Shown: positions 26,991-35,862 of the stretch, in pieces
Position numbering within the stretch: position 1 is the stretch's first letter
Layout: every line of letters starts with the position of its first letter
Position numbers and translations under genes: made by a program
DNA from: Nostoc sp. NMS8
GTDB taxonomy: Bacteria; Cyanobacteriota; Cyanobacteriia; Cyanobacteriales; Nostocaceae
Assembly (NCBI RefSeq): GCF_017115045.1
Contig: NZ_JABXKK010000042.1
Span: 1 to 53,357 of the forward strand
Length of the DNA: 53,357 bases
Direction of reading: 5' to 3'
Notes under the pieces: model-generated
Databases searched by the model: none
The model's input: only the letters and a program-made list of their open reading frames with translations
What the model was told of the DNA's origin: nothing

Positions 26991-27070
26991 TAGGTTAGGT
27001 GGAACGGAGTGTAACCCAACATTAAGCAGTTTATTTATAATGTTGGGTTCCGCTAACGCTATACCTAATC
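26991..27070. repeat. Dispersed GTTGGGTT palindromic repeat, copy 1
   Basis: TAGGTTAGGTGGAACGGAGT, then AACCCAACATTA and, after 14 bp, TAATGTTGGGTT, which form a hairpin. Related copies lie at 45991-46027 (inverted, partial) and 47570-47648. The remaining non-coding DNA from 26677 to 27211 shows nothing recognisable. Confidence 0.65.
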
Positions 27071-27211
27071 TTGTATCTTAAAAATAAGTTTTTGTAAGTG
27101 ATACTTATACAAAAAGCTTATTTTGCTCTCGGCAGCCATGAGACATTGTTACAGGTTACAAAGTCTTCTACACTGACTGAAATAGGTTTTAACTCTTAAC
27201 GGCGGCTCCTC

Positions 27212-28108
27212 ATGACGGACAACGATTCTGAATACATCAGGCAAACTGAAGCTACTCGTGTGCGTGTACTAAGCGAAGCACTACCTTATATTCAACAATT
27301 CGCCGGTCGCACTGTTGTTGTCAAATATGGTGGCGCAGCGATGAAAGATAGCGCACTCAAAGACAAAGTTATCCGCGACATTGTATTCTTATCCTGCGTC
27401 GGTTTGCGTCCGATTGTAGTTCACGGCGGTGGCCCAGAAATTAACAGTTGGTTAGATAAGCTGGGCATCGAACCACAATTTAAAAATGGTCTGCGAGTCA
27501 CTGATGCCGCCACAATGGATGTGGTGGAAATGGTTTTAGTTGGTCGAGTTAACAAAGAAATTGTCGCGCTAATTAACCAAGCTGGTGGATTAGCTGTAGG
27601 GCTTTGCGGTAAAGACGGTAATCTATTTACAGCCCGTCCCCAAGGTCAAGAAGGCATCGGTTTTGTGGGGGAAGTCAGTAATGTGAATATCAAGATTTTG
27701 GACACCCTTGCTAGCAATGGCTATATTCCGGTGGTGTCCAGCGTCGCCGCAGATGAGACGGGGCAAGCCTATAACATTAACGCCGATACTGTAGCCGGAG
27801 AAATCGCTGCTGCGTTAGGTGCAGAAAAGTTAATTTTACTGACCGATACCAGTGGAATTTTAAAAGATTACAAAGACCAATCTACTTTGATTCCGAAAGT
27901 AGATATCCGCGAAGCCCGCGAGTTGATTACCAATGGTATTGTTAGCGGTGGGATGATTCCCAAAGTGAGTTGTTGTGTACGATCGCTTGCTCAAGGAGTC
28001 CGTGCAGCACACATCATTGATGGTCGCATTCCCCACGCCCTATTACTAGAAATCTTTACCGATGTTGGGATTGGGACAATGATTCTCGGTTCGCAGTTTG
28101 CTTCCTAG
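27212..28108 (+). CDS. argB: Acetylglutamate kinase
   Basis: ArgB phosphorylates N-acetylglutamate, the controlled step of arginine synthesis; in cyanobacteria the signalling protein PII binds it and relieves arginine inhibition. The 298-residue protein shows [10 protein letters not shown] near the N-terminus, the [10 protein letters not shown] glycine loop, [18 protein letters not shown] and the C-terminal nucleotide-binding [13 protein letters not shown] and SGGMIPKV segments. The N-terminal helix needed for the hexameric, arginine-sensitive form ([16 protein letters not shown]) is present. Confidence 0.96.
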   Translation: MTDNDSEYIRQTEATRVRVLSEALPYIQQFAGRTVVVKYGGAAMKDSALKDKVIRDIVFLSCVGLRPIVVHGGGPEINSWLDKLGIEPQFKNGLRVTDAATMDVVEMVLVGRVNKEIVALINQAGGLAVGLCGKDGNLFTARPQGQEGIGFVGEVSNVNIKILDTLASNGYIPVVSSVAADETGQAYNINADTVAGEIAAALGAEKLILLTDTSGILKDYKDQSTLIPKVDIREARELITNGIVSGGMIPKVSCCVRSLAQGVRAAHIIDGRIPHALLLEIFTDVGIGTMILGSQFAS

Positions 28109-28272
28109 AGGAAGAGATGCAGGGGAGGCAGAGGGAGTAGGGGGAACAGAGGGAGGTGAATATTAAAGACTCGTCCACGAGTAAAAAACGAATTTTAATT
28201 TAGACCAAATTACAGTTACAAATCATTTCCCCTGCCCCCTGCTCCCTGCCCCCTGCCCCTGCTCCCTGCCTC
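28109..28272. repeat. Low-complexity GGGAGGCAG / CCCCTGCCCCCTGC inverted tracts
   Basis: A purine-rich GAGGCAGAGGGAG tract just after argB and a CCCCTGCCCCCTGCTCC tract about 90 bp later are mutually complementary and could form a hairpin. This repeat type recurs at 18120-18260. No conventional terminator was seen for argB. Confidence 0.5.
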
Positions 28273-28683
28273 CTAACGCGGATAGGTAATAATAACCCGC
28301 GATCGCCCGCCACTAAATGGTGTACGACGCCATGAATTATTGATAATCACCGGATTAACTATGGTTGAGTCTCGAATTGACGGATTAACCAGAGTTGGAT
28401 TAATTAGGGTGGAATTTCTCACATTTTGCCTGACTTGGGGATAGGAATAATCGCGGAAATGATTGCGTTGTGGGATTAATCCTGTTGCTGGGTCTACAGG
28501 CATAGGTGTGGGAATCGGGCTACCATAAATAAAGGAACCGACAGATGGCGACCGCCTGACTCCATAACCGCCATCAATCACGATCGCACGCTGGGCAGAA
28601 GCCGGAGCAATAGTTACACCCATCACTGCTAAAGTCATACCTGCTAAGAGCCAATTCAGTTGCGAATGCTTGATTTTCAACAT
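28273..28683 (-). CDS. Exported hypothetical protein with NPxI repeats
   Basis: A 136-residue secreted protein. The signal peptide covers about residues 1-30 (LLAGMTLAVMGVTIAPASA). The mature part ends with a beta-type repeat region in which TLINP, TLVNP, STIVNP and VIINN recur, as in short fibre or solenoid segments. A basic RSRVIITYPR tail closes it. No family was recognised. An AGGTGAG ribosome site favours the ATG at 28683 over one six codons upstream. Confidence 0.6.
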   Translation of the reverse strand: MLKIKHSQLNWLLAGMTLAVMGVTIAPASAQRAIVIDGGYGVRRSPSVGSFIYGSPIPTPMPVDPATGLIPQRNHFRDYSYPQVRQNVRNSTLINPTLVNPSIRDSTIVNPVIINNSWRRTPFSGGRSRVIITYPR

Positions 28684-28854
28684 AATTTTGCTCACCTGCA
28701 TAAGATACCGGAATTTTTAATTAGAAAATAGTCGCAGCTACTTAGTTAAAATTTTAGAAGTTTATCCACTTTCAGATTGCCAGCTTTTAAAAAGATTCCA
28801 AAAAGATTGCTGATATTGGCAAAATTAAAATAGTGCTGATTTTTTATAGAAAAC

Positions 28855-29397
28855 GTGAGTACAGAAAGTTTAGAAATTGCTCAAACCCTCTACGAGACTG
28901 GGAAATTTGCCTTTGAAAATGGGCAATACCGCGAAGCTGTAGAAAATTTAGAAAAGGCCAGTGCCCTGTTAGCTCGTAATTCTCGCCTTGGGGGCGAAGT
29001 AGAAATTCATCTGGTGACAGCTTATGAAGCGGCTGGACGCACAGATGATGCGATCGCTCTTTGCGAAAGACTCAAACGCCATCCCCATTTTGAAATCGGC
29101 AAACAAGCGCGGCAGATGCTTTACATCTTAAAAGCACCGAAGCTGAAAAGACCCAGCGAATGGATGACCCAAATTCCCGATTTAGGCGCATTATCTGATA
29201 ATGAACTCAAAATTTCTATCGCTGCTAAACCTACTAAATCTTCTGTCCAGCAAAAGCCTAAACCTACGGAGCCAGAATTTGTTGACCTTAGTCAGGTCAA
29301 TACCAGAGATAATCGCTTTATCTGGGTGGCGCTGATTGCTATCGGTTTAACCATCTCGTACTTGCTTTGGTTGAATTTTTCAGGAACCCCTAGCTGA
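28855..29397 (+). CDS. TPR protein with C-terminal membrane anchor
   Basis: A 180-residue protein with tetratricopeptide-like helices (8-90: AQTLYETGKFAFENGQYREA, LVTAYEAAGRTDDAIALCERL), a proline-rich linker and one C-terminal transmembrane helix (FIWVALIAIGLTISYLLWL). This suggests a tail-anchored scaffold facing the cytoplasm. The start is a GTG. It ends 26 bp before the DUF3153 gene, and the pair is closed by a terminator, so they are likely co-expressed. Confidence 0.75.
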   Translation: MSTESLEIAQTLYETGKFAFENGQYREAVENLEKASALLARNSRLGGEVEIHLVTAYEAAGRTDDAIALCERLKRHPHFEIGKQARQMLYILKAPKLKRPSEWMTQIPDLGALSDNELKISIAAKPTKSSVQQKPKPTEPEFVDLSQVNTRDNRFIWVALIAIGLTISYLLWLNFSGTPS

Positions 29398-29423
29398 TAA
29401 CATGTTGACTTTTGGGGAGATTT

Positions 29424-30311
29424 ATGGTTTCAAATTCTTCAATTTTTGGAAAGATTTTCTTGTGGTTAATCAGACCATTCCGTTTTATATTTACACTGAA
29501 TGGTCGAAATCGGATGAACCGCGTCTTTCCCATGCGAAATCCTATTCTATGGCTAGTGCTATTAACTTCACTGTTACTGACTGGTTGTGTTAAGTACGAT
29601 GTGGGGCTTAACTTTGATAATTCAAATAGTGGTGAACTAGTACAGCATATTAAATTGGGAGAACGGCTAACCAGTTTTAGCGGCGATTCTGTATATGAAT
29701 GGTTGAATAGCATAGAGCGCCGCGCCCGTCAACTAGAAGGAAAAACGCAGCGAGTTTCCCAAGAAGAAATCATTGTCACAATTCCTTTTAGTAGTGGTAG
29801 GGAATTGCAAGAAAAGTTCAACGAATTTTTTAACCCCCGTGCAAATCAACCCTCTGAGTCTGTGCAGAGCGAATCTGACTCAGAACTGCCGAAAATTGAA
29901 TCAAACGTCCTCTTGGAGGAAAACAATTTTTTACTTTTAGTTAGAAATCGGTTAATTTATGATTTAGATTTGCGATCGCTCTCTCTAATTGCCAGTAAAG
30001 GTAACGTTCTGGCTAATGCTGGTTCAATTCTTGACTTAGAATTTAGCTTGAAGACTCCTTGGGGAGCCAAGAATATTCAACTCACTGAAACTGCAATTGA
30101 GCCAGAAAAAAATGGCAATCAATTAGTATGGAAACTCCAGCCTGGTGAGCTAAACCATATAGAAGCTATTTTCTGGCTTCCTAGCCCCCTTGGTATTGGT
30201 GGGTTGTTAATTATCCTGTTTGTATCGGGAGGATTGTACTTGAGATACAATTTCATGCCAGATCCCAGAATTCAGTTTCCTCCCAAAGCAGCAGCAATTC
30301 AAGAACAGTAG
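29424..30311 (+). CDS. DUF3153 lipoprotein, membrane-anchored at both ends
   Basis: A 295-residue cyanobacterial protein of the DUF3153 type. The N-terminal region contains a lipoprotein-like signal (LLTSLLLTGC) about 55 residues in. The exported domain with KYDVGLNFDNSNSGELVQHI follows, and a C-terminal transmembrane helix (GIGGLLIILFVSGGLYLRYN) precedes a short cytoplasmic tail. The function is unknown. The ATG at 29424 is preferred over a TTG at 29412 because GGGGAGA lies immediately upstream. Confidence 0.72.
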   Translation: MVSNSSIFGKIFLWLIRPFRFIFTLNGRNRMNRVFPMRNPILWLVLLTSLLLTGCVKYDVGLNFDNSNSGELVQHIKLGERLTSFSGDSVYEWLNSIERRARQLEGKTQRVSQEEIIVTIPFSSGRELQEKFNEFFNPRANQPSESVQSESDSELPKIESNVLLEENNFLLLVRNRLIYDLDLRSLSLIASKGNVLANAGSILDLEFSLKTPWGAKNIQLTETAIEPEKNGNQLVWKLQPGELNHIEAIFWLPSPLGIGGLLIILFVSGGLYLRYNFMPDPRIQFPPKAAAIQEQ

Positions 30312-30339
30312 ACTATTCATCTGTTGAATATTATCATTT

Positions 30340-30368
30340 AAGCCGATGAATAATGCATCGGCTTTTTT
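30340..30368 (+). terminator. Intrinsic terminator after DUF3153 gene
   Basis: AAGCCGATG (30340-30348) pairs with CATCGGCTT (30356-30364) round a 7-nt loop and is followed by TTTTT. It covers an in-frame upstream ATG of pyrE (30346), which argues that pyrE starts further down. Confidence 0.88.
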
Positions 30369-30393
30369 ATACTTTATCCAGCTTTTTGTAAAA

Positions 30394-30927
30394 ATGAGTT
30401 ACAGCGAATTAGCCAAAGAAATTGTTCGTACTTCCTATTTGAAAGGCGAGTTTCGGTTACGTTCTGGTCAGGTATCTTCCCATTACTTTGATAAATACCA
30501 GTTTGAATCTAATCCTTTGTTACTGAAGCGGCTAGCTAAAGAAATGGTAAAAAAGATTCCCCCAGATACAGAAATTCTAGCAGGATTGGAATTAGGGGGA
30601 GTTCCTTTAGCGACAGCAATTTCATTAGAAATTGAATTACCAGTTGTCTTTGTTCGGAAAACAAAAAAAGAATATGGAACTGAAAAAATAGCAGAAGGAA
30701 TTAATATTCAAGGAAAAAAGTTGTGTATTATTGAAGATGTTATTACAACAGGTGGTCAAGTTATAAATAGTACTGAAGCGCTACGTAATGAGGGTGCGAT
30801 CGTGGACTTCGTAATTTGCGTAATCTGGCGCGGAAGTACACAAGACAATACTCTCGAAAAAGCTGGTATTCAAAAACTTGCTCTGTTTGATATGGAACAA
30901 CTTTCAGTGTGGATGGAACTGTCTTAG
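30394..30927 (+). CDS. pyrE: Orotate phosphoribosyltransferase
   Basis: PyrE converts orotate and PRPP to orotidine 5'-phosphate in pyrimidine synthesis. The 177-residue protein carries FRLRSGQVSSHYFDKYQF, the loop with VRKTKKEYGTEKIAEG and the PRPP-binding signature CIIEDVITTGGQ. An ATG at 30346 would add 16 residues but lies within the preceding terminator hairpin and adds an unconserved hydrophobic stretch, so the ATG at 30394 (MSYSELAKEI) is taken as the start. Confidence 0.92.
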   Translation: MSYSELAKEIVRTSYLKGEFRLRSGQVSSHYFDKYQFESNPLLLKRLAKEMVKKIPPDTEILAGLELGGVPLATAISLEIELPVVFVRKTKKEYGTEKIAEGINIQGKKLCIIEDVITTGGQVINSTEALRNEGAIVDFVICVIWRGSTQDNTLEKAGIQKLALFDMEQLSVWMELS

Positions 30928-30956
30928 AGAACTCCAAGAAATAAATTATCCAATAT

Positions 30957-31010
30957 TGTGGGGTGGGCATCTTGCCCAGCATATAAGCTGGGCAAGATGC
31001 CCACCCCACA
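30957..31010. repeat. Perfect 24-bp-stem palindrome
   Basis: 30957-30980 and 30987-31010 are exact inverse copies (core GTGGGGTGGGCATCTTGCCC) round a 6-nt loop. Imperfect pairing continues outward for about 35 bp on each side to TTAG/CTAA, giving a palindrome of about 125 bp after pyrE. It may end transcription but has no T run; a dispersed repetitive palindrome is as likely. Confidence 0.7.
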
Positions 31011-31080
31011 GGAGTTAATTGGATATTTTTTATTTGGAAGTTCCTAAGCAGATTAAAAAACCCTTGATTTTGCATTATTT

Positions 31081-31128
31081 AGTCCACGGAGGTGGACTTT
31101 GCTTGTGTAGCCGCGACTTCTAGTCGCC
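31081..31128. repeat. Dispersed TGTAGCCGCGA repeat, copy 1
   Basis: AGTCCACGGAGGTGGACTTT, then TGTGTAGCCGCGACTTCTAG and TCGCC. A close relative lies at 38687-38733. Both sit within a few dozen bp of a shared TTTATTTGGAAGTTCCTA (31029-31046; 38745-38762), so the two loci carry pieces of one larger repeat. Confidence 0.7.
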
Positions 31129-31151
31129 CGACTTATTAAGCTTAGAATTTC

Positions 31152-32036
31152 CTAACGGCGTCTGCTGCCAAAACCAGTTGAACGACGAGGGGCTGTACTA
31201 CGCCCACTACCAAAGCCACTACCAGAATTGCGTCTGGTAGTGCTGGAGTTACCAGAAGGTCTTAAGTTACTGCCGCCAAAACCAGAACCAGAAGGACGGT
31301 TATTACCTGTAGTGCTACGCGGTGTATTGCGTACATTTGAATTTCCAGGATATGACCTTCTAATTGTCCCTGTATTACGGAACGCAGTACGGTTTGTTAC
31401 GGCTGCGGGTGGCGCGTTGTAGCGAGTTTGGTAGTTTTGAACTGCTTGGCCATAGCTTCCGCCATATCCACCGAAGCCACTTAATCCTTGTCCTGATTGA
31501 TAGACAGGGGGTACATAATACTGGGGTCTAAACAACAGACTACCAATTGCCTGACCCGCCAAGCTACCAGCCACAGACCCCGCAAAGGGTGCCCAGAAAC
31601 TATTTTCTCGACGGACTACAGTCGTCTCTTGTTGTCCTGTTTGGGGATTGGTTTTATTTTCGGTAACGTTGTGGACGTACTCAAGTTTAAAGTCTTCCGT
31701 TAGATATAAAATCGGTTGTCCTTTTTCTACCTTCAGATAGGTTTTCTTACCCTGCTTTATTTCATCATCAGTTAACCGTGCCATTTGCAAATTTTCGGTT
31801 GAAAATGTCGGTGGCTTATTGTTAAGTAAAAACAAGCTGTACTCACCGCTTGCATCATCATAAGTAGCTTGTTGTATTTGATACTGTCCGTCACTCAGCT
31901 TAGTGGTATTAGAAGTTTGGTTAACGTTCTTAGCTGGAGGAGTAGTTTGATTTTCGCCACCACAGGCGACAGTTGTGATACACAAACTCAGAGCTAAAAA
32001 AACGGCTGTAAATTTACGTACTATGGTCATGATCAT
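31152..32036 (-). CDS. Hypothetical lipoprotein with Gly/Ser/Arg-rich tail
   Basis: A 294-residue exported protein with a lipoprotein signal (SLCITTVAC, lipid-modified cysteine near residue 25). A soluble domain (45-150: DGQYQIQQATYDDASGEYSL, KTYLKVEKGQPILYL) is followed by a glycine-zipper-like stretch (PFAGSVAGSLAGQAIGSLL) and a long S/G/R/N/T tail rich in RR pairs. The tail is disordered and strongly basic, and could bind polyanions such as wall polymers. Two ATGs are possible; the first has AGGA about 10 nt upstream. Confidence 0.6.
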   Translation of the reverse strand: MIMTIVRKFTAVFLALSLCITTVACGGENQTTPPAKNVNQTSNTTKLSDGQYQIQQATYDDASGEYSLFLLNNKPPTFSTENLQMARLTDDEIKQGKKTYLKVEKGQPILYLTEDFKLEYVHNVTENKTNPQTGQQETTVVRRENSFWAPFAGSVAGSLAGQAIGSLLFRPQYYVPPVYQSGQGLSGFGGYGGSYGQAVQNYQTRYNAPPAAVTNRTAFRNTGTIRRSYPGNSNVRNTPRSTTGNNRPSGSGFGGSNLRPSGNSSTTRRNSGSGFGSGRSTAPRRSTGFGSRRR

Positions 32037-32106
32037 TGGATTATTGTCCTACCTCTGAGCTTAACAATTTCTCGATGTGAGTAGTAAGTACGGACTACCC
32101 AACAGA

Positions 32107-32700
32107 TTACAAAGGAATCAATTCGGGATAATATTGCAACAGTTGATCGCTAGTGAGTTCATCGCCTAACTGTGCTGGCGAGAAATGCACCTGGATTGCC
32201 TGGAGCTTATGTTTATAGTGTAGGTTGATTAAGGCTTTCAAAGCTTCCTTGAGTGCCTGAACGTTAGAAAGGTCAGTTTCCAACTCTGGTACTTCTCCTT
32301 CATAAGCTACTGTAAGCATCACAATGACATTACGGGTTACAGGTATTGATAAAGGTTCATTCAATCCAGAGTCAGAATTGTAATTGGGTTCACTGAGATA
32401 TCTTTGGGCAGAGTCAGTAAATAATTCATTGACATAATCACCCGCCTCGCCTTCACTCCAAAACACATCACCTTCGTTAGCAGCAGAAAGCCAATATTCA
32501 TCATATTGCAGCAGGGTTTGGCTAATTTCTGCTAATCCTTCTCCCAAAACTTCTAAGTCACCATCGACATCGATCGCATCTCGCCCAGCACTATTTAATA
32601 CTCCCAAAATTGGCGCTACTTCGCCTCCCCCTAAGTGCAGAAATAGGCGGAATACTACATAGCGGGTTCGACCGATCATTTTATTAAAAATGTTACTCAT
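32107..32700 (-). CDS. DUF1517-type cyanobacterial protein
   Basis: A 197-residue protein whose body matches the DUF1517 pattern found in cyanobacteria and chloroplasts: LAEISQTLLQYDEYWLSAAN, a VIVMLTVAYEGEVPEL strand, and a C-terminal QVHFSPAQLGDELTSDQLLQ followed by YYPEL. The usual N-terminal signal and glycine-rich segment of the family are missing; this version starts MSNIFNKMIGRT and looks cytosolic. Function unknown. It lies between two other minus-strand genes, with 70-bp and 64-bp gaps. Confidence 0.65.
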   Translation of the reverse strand: MSNIFNKMIGRTRYVVFRLFLHLGGGEVAPILGVLNSAGRDAIDVDGDLEVLGEGLAEISQTLLQYDEYWLSAANEGDVFWSEGEAGDYVNELFTDSAQRYLSEPNYNSDSGLNEPLSIPVTRNVIVMLTVAYEGEVPELETDLSNVQALKEALKALINLHYKHKLQAIQVHFSPAQLGDELTSDQLLQYYPELIPL

Positions 32701-32764
32701 TTTCTTTTTCCATGTTTTTTTTCATTAGTCATGAGTCATTGGTCATTAGTTTAATACCCCATAA

Positions 32765-34330
32765 CTAATGACTAATATAGTGAAATCCTTTAATGAAATC
32801 TATCACCATGTCTAAAGAAGGTAATATATATTTTGTTGGTTCACTGGATATATCATCATAAGCTGAAGCCTTGAGAGCAGAACGATTAATAAATCTTTTC
32901 CCAAAGTTGGGATGATCATGGACTATCAAAAGGTGAGCGCTGGAATTCGTTAAAATTATTTGAGTTGGGGCTTTACAAAAATTTAACTTTGCGGCAACTT
33001 CAATATTTTTTTTCACCTGTTTAATTGTTGTAGCCTGACTTATGGCTTGTTCTAAAAAAATATTTAATTGTTTCACCATATCGGGTGATTTTAAATCTTG
33101 GTTCCCAACAATTTGACTATTAATCATTTCCACCAGGCTGGAAATATTATTTTGAGTAGATGCGGCATCTAAAAAGGGAAGAATCACAATGTAAGCAGTG
33201 GAAAATAATGCTTCGTCGCTATCTACATGAAAAGTGAAAATAGTTCGACGACGACCACTTTCGATGCTTGGGGGTTGTTTTAGCCCTCGATATTCTTGAG
33301 CAATTTGGTAGTAAGCACCTGCGATCGCAAAATTGGCTTCGTGTTCTAATGCTGCATCAACTATAATCCTTATTGTTGGCGGTGTTTCGTTAAAAAAATC
33401 TCGTGACTCTTCAGAATGGAAGTTTTGGATAATGGAGCGATCGCCATTTGGACTCAGATCAACCCATTCACAAATCATCCCTTCGGTTTTTAAACCAAAT
33501 CTGGAGGTAGCATAAAGCTTGGCTCCAGTTAAAGTTGCTCCTGTTAAGTCAGCACCAACCCATTCCGCTCTAATTAATTTTGCCTGAGTTAAGTTGGCGT
33601 GGACTAAACTCGTATTCGTTAAGTTGGCATTGCTTAAATCTGCGCCAATTAAATCAGCGCCGCTTAATTTTGCCCCGCTCAAATCTGCCCATCGGAGATT
33701 TGCACCGCTTAAATCTGCCCAACGGAGATTTGCACCGCTCAAGTCTGCCCCGCTCAAGTTAGCATGGCTGAGATTGGCTTGTCTGAGTTCAGCTTCTCGT
33801 AAATTTGCACCGCTTAGATCGGAACGACTCAGATCACTGGCATTTAAATTAGCCATCTCCAAATTAGCTCCCGTTAAGGAAGCACCTTTCAAGACAGTCT
33901 CATTCAAGTTAGCGTGACGGAGATTCGCTTGGCGGAGTGTCGCCTCTCGCAAATCGGCACTGGTGAGATCGGCTTCCAACAGATCAGCGCGACTGAGATC
34001 GGCACGAATTAACTCGGCGCGGATCAATGAGGCTCCTCTTAGTTGAGCGCGACTGAGATCCGCTCGAATCAAATTAGCGACGTTGAGACTAGCATTGTTC
34101 AAGATAGCGCTGCATAGATTCGCGCCACTTAGTCTTGCTACATTTAGCTTGGCATTGCTCAAGTTAGCTTCACTCAGATTCGCGCCACTCAGGTTAACTA
34201 TACTCAAATTAGCATCCCTAAGATTCACACCACTGAGTTTGACCCCACTCAAGTTAGCTTCTGGGAGGTCAACACCACTAAAGTTTAAGACTCCTGCTGC
34301 ATATTTTTCCAGTAATTCCTCTACAGTCAT
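32765..34330 (-). CDS. Pentapeptide-repeat protein with unassigned C-terminal domain
   Basis: A 521-residue protein. After a short helix (MTVEELLEKYAAGVLNFSG), about 50 uninterrupted A(D/N)LxX pentapeptides form a right-handed quadrilateral beta-helix of roughly a dozen coils. A separate domain of about 230 residues follows (YYQIAQEYRGL; RRRTIFTFHVDSDEALFSTA; LIVHDHPNFGKRF) that I do not recognise. An ATG 15 codons upstream is in frame, but the chosen one has AAGGGG about 10 nt before it and gives the standard family N-terminus. It is divergent from tyrA, with only 54 bp between starts. Confidence 0.85.
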   Translation of the reverse strand: MTVEELLEKYAAGVLNFSGVDLPEANLSGVKLSGVNLRDANLSIVNLSGANLSEANLSNAKLNVARLSGANLCSAILNNASLNVANLIRADLSRAQLRGASLIRAELIRADLSRADLLEADLTSADLREATLRQANLRHANLNETVLKGASLTGANLEMANLNASDLSRSDLSGANLREAELRQANLSHANLSGADLSGANLRWADLSGANLRWADLSGAKLSGADLIGADLSNANLTNTSLVHANLTQAKLIRAEWVGADLTGATLTGAKLYATSRFGLKTEGMICEWVDLSPNGDRSIIQNFHSEESRDFFNETPPTIRIIVDAALEHEANFAIAGAYYQIAQEYRGLKQPPSIESGRRRTIFTFHVDSDEALFSTAYIVILPFLDAASTQNNISSLVEMINSQIVGNQDLKSPDMVKQLNIFLEQAISQATTIKQVKKNIEVAAKLNFCKAPTQIILTNSSAHLLIVHDHPNFGKRFINRSALKASAYDDISSEPTKYILPSLDMVIDFIKGFHYISH

Positions 34331-34384
34331 TGATGCTACCCCTTGGATGCCAACTTTAATAGTTGGTAAAGTCATAAAAACAGA

Positions 34385-35239
34385 ATGTCAAAATCAAAAA
34401 TGAATATTGGAATTTTAGGATTGGGACTGATTGGCGGATCTTTGGGTTTTGATTTGCGATCGCAAGGACATCATATCTTAGGAGTCAGTCGCCGTGAAGC
34501 CACCTGTCAAAAGGCAATTAGTCTCGGCAGTGTTGATGAAGCATCTGTTGATCTGAGTCTTTTAGCAGCCGCAGAAGTTGTATTTATTTGTACACCCCTA
34601 GCCCTTATTGTGCCCCAATTTGAACAGTTAATCGCTCATTTGTCTGTCGCTACAGTCGTAACTGATGTGGGTTCGGCGAAAGCACAGATAGTTAAGGAAA
34701 TTTCTCCCCTTTGGGATAATTTTATCGGCGGTCATCCAATGGCGGGAAGAACAGACAATGGCATCGAAGCTGCACAACGGCATTTATTTGTCGATAAACC
34801 TTATGTTCTAACACCAACGACTGCAACACCAATTAGTGCAATTACAGTTGTGGAAGAAATTGTGCGATCGCTAGGAGCAAATATCTATTATTGTCAACCT
34901 GAGCAACATGACCGCGCTGTGAGTTGGATTTCCCATTTACCTGTAATGATCAGTTCCTCGTTGATTGCTGCTTGTTTGAGTGAAAGTGACCCCGATGTTT
35001 TGCAATTAGCCCAAAAGTTAGCTAGTTCCGGTTTTCGGGATACCAGCCGTGTGGGAGGCGGGAATCCAGAGTTGGGCGTGATGATGGCGCGGTATAATCG
35101 TCAAGCATTGCTGCGATCGCTGCAACAATATCGTCATCATCTTGATGAGTTGACTAACTTAATCGAGCAAGAAAATTGGGCAGTTTTAGAAGAAAAGTTT
35201 AAATCAAGGCAACAGGCACGACCTGATTTTGTTAAATAG
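34385..35239 (+). CDS. tyrA: Prephenate/arogenate dehydrogenase
   Basis: TyrA oxidatively decarboxylates arogenate (usual in cyanobacteria) or prephenate toward tyrosine. The 284-residue protein has an N-terminal Rossmann motif GLGLIGGS (12-19), TDVGSAK, the catalytic-site segment GGHPMAGRTDNGIEAA, and the helix HDRAVSWISHLPVMIS with the conserved histidine. No ACT regulatory domain follows, consistent with the small cyanobacterial form. A second ATG five codons in is also possible. A strong terminator follows immediately. Confidence 0.92.
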   Translation: MSKSKMNIGILGLGLIGGSLGFDLRSQGHHILGVSRREATCQKAISLGSVDEASVDLSLLAAAEVVFICTPLALIVPQFEQLIAHLSVATVVTDVGSAKAQIVKEISPLWDNFIGGHPMAGRTDNGIEAAQRHLFVDKPYVLTPTTATPISAITVVEEIVRSLGANIYYCQPEQHDRAVSWISHLPVMISSSLIAACLSESDPDVLQLAQKLASSGFRDTSRVGGGNPELGVMMARYNRQALLRSLQQYRHHLDELTNLIEQENWAVLEEKFKSRQQARPDFVK

Positions 35240-35243
35240 TTGT

Positions 35244-35279
35244 TGGGTGCGTTAACGATAGCTGAACGCACCCATTTTT
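35244..35279 (+). terminator. Intrinsic terminator after tyrA
   Basis: TGGGTGCGTT (35244-35253) pairs with AACGCACCCA (35265-35274) round an 11-nt loop and is followed directly by TTTTT. It lies five bases after the tyrA stop codon. Confidence 0.92.
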
Positions 35280-35571
35280 ATATTTGGTGAGTTAATGATT
35301 GAGTTTGTTGGCTGCTTTTCTAGCAAGATAACTCTCCAGAGCTACTCAGGAATTCTAAGGAACGTGGATTAAATAAGATGCAAAACCTCATCCTGTCTCT
35401 AGCTCCACTCTCTTTTATAAGGAGAGGGATTGAGGGTAAGGTAAACCAGGGACAGAAATTGCATGTTATTTAATTCTTATTCCTAAGGATAAAATCTTTA
35501 AAAAATGCTACTCAACAGTTTGATAGCCACCAAACCGATGTACTATACAGATAAATTTACAAAAATCAACA
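35280..35571. other. Non-coding region with a dispersed AGGAGAGG repeat
   Basis: CCTCATCCTGTCTCTAGCTC, then CTCTCTTTTATAAGGAGAGGG, form a short hairpin near 35400-35430, a repeat type seen again near 44550. Otherwise AT-rich, with no gene or clear promoter recognised. Confidence 0.35.
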
Positions 35572-35862
35572 ATGGTAGAACGCCCAATCAAAAAATCGGA
35601 ACGTCAGTCTCAAGAAAGTACTGACAAAAATTCCGAGAACACGGATTCTGTAACTCCGATTGAATCCAACCCCAAAAACTCAAAACCGAGCCGTAATCGC
35701 TCGGCTGATAAAGGGAAAAAATCATTAGGGGATGAAAACAGGCATCAGGGAAATCCTGCCCTAGCGCGTGGTCCAAAACCCGTTAAACCTCCAGCCCCCA
35801 AAGTCCAAACAGAAGAACTTGAAACCGAATCAGAATCCGTTTCTGAGGAGTCTCAAGAGTAG
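35572..35862 (+). CDS. Small disordered hypothetical protein
   Basis: A 96-residue hydrophilic protein without hydrophobic core: a K/S/N/E-rich first half, a central ARGPKPVKPPAPKV segment and an acidic end (ELETESESVSEESQE). The charge runs from basic to acidic along the chain. No domain was recognised. The frame is complete with an ATG and looks like small unstructured proteins common in Nostoc, but homologues would be needed to confirm it. Confidence 0.5.
   Translation: MVERPIKKSERQSQESTDKNSENTDSVTPIESNPKNSKPSRNRSADKGKKSLGDENRHQGNPALARGPKPVKPPAPKVQTEELETESESVSEESQE

Noticed and set aside
33580..34403. Several long open frames on the strand opposite the pentapeptide-repeat gene
   Set aside because: The 15-bp DNA periodicity of the pentapeptide repeats keeps antisense frames open; the antisense products are repetitive and unlike any family.
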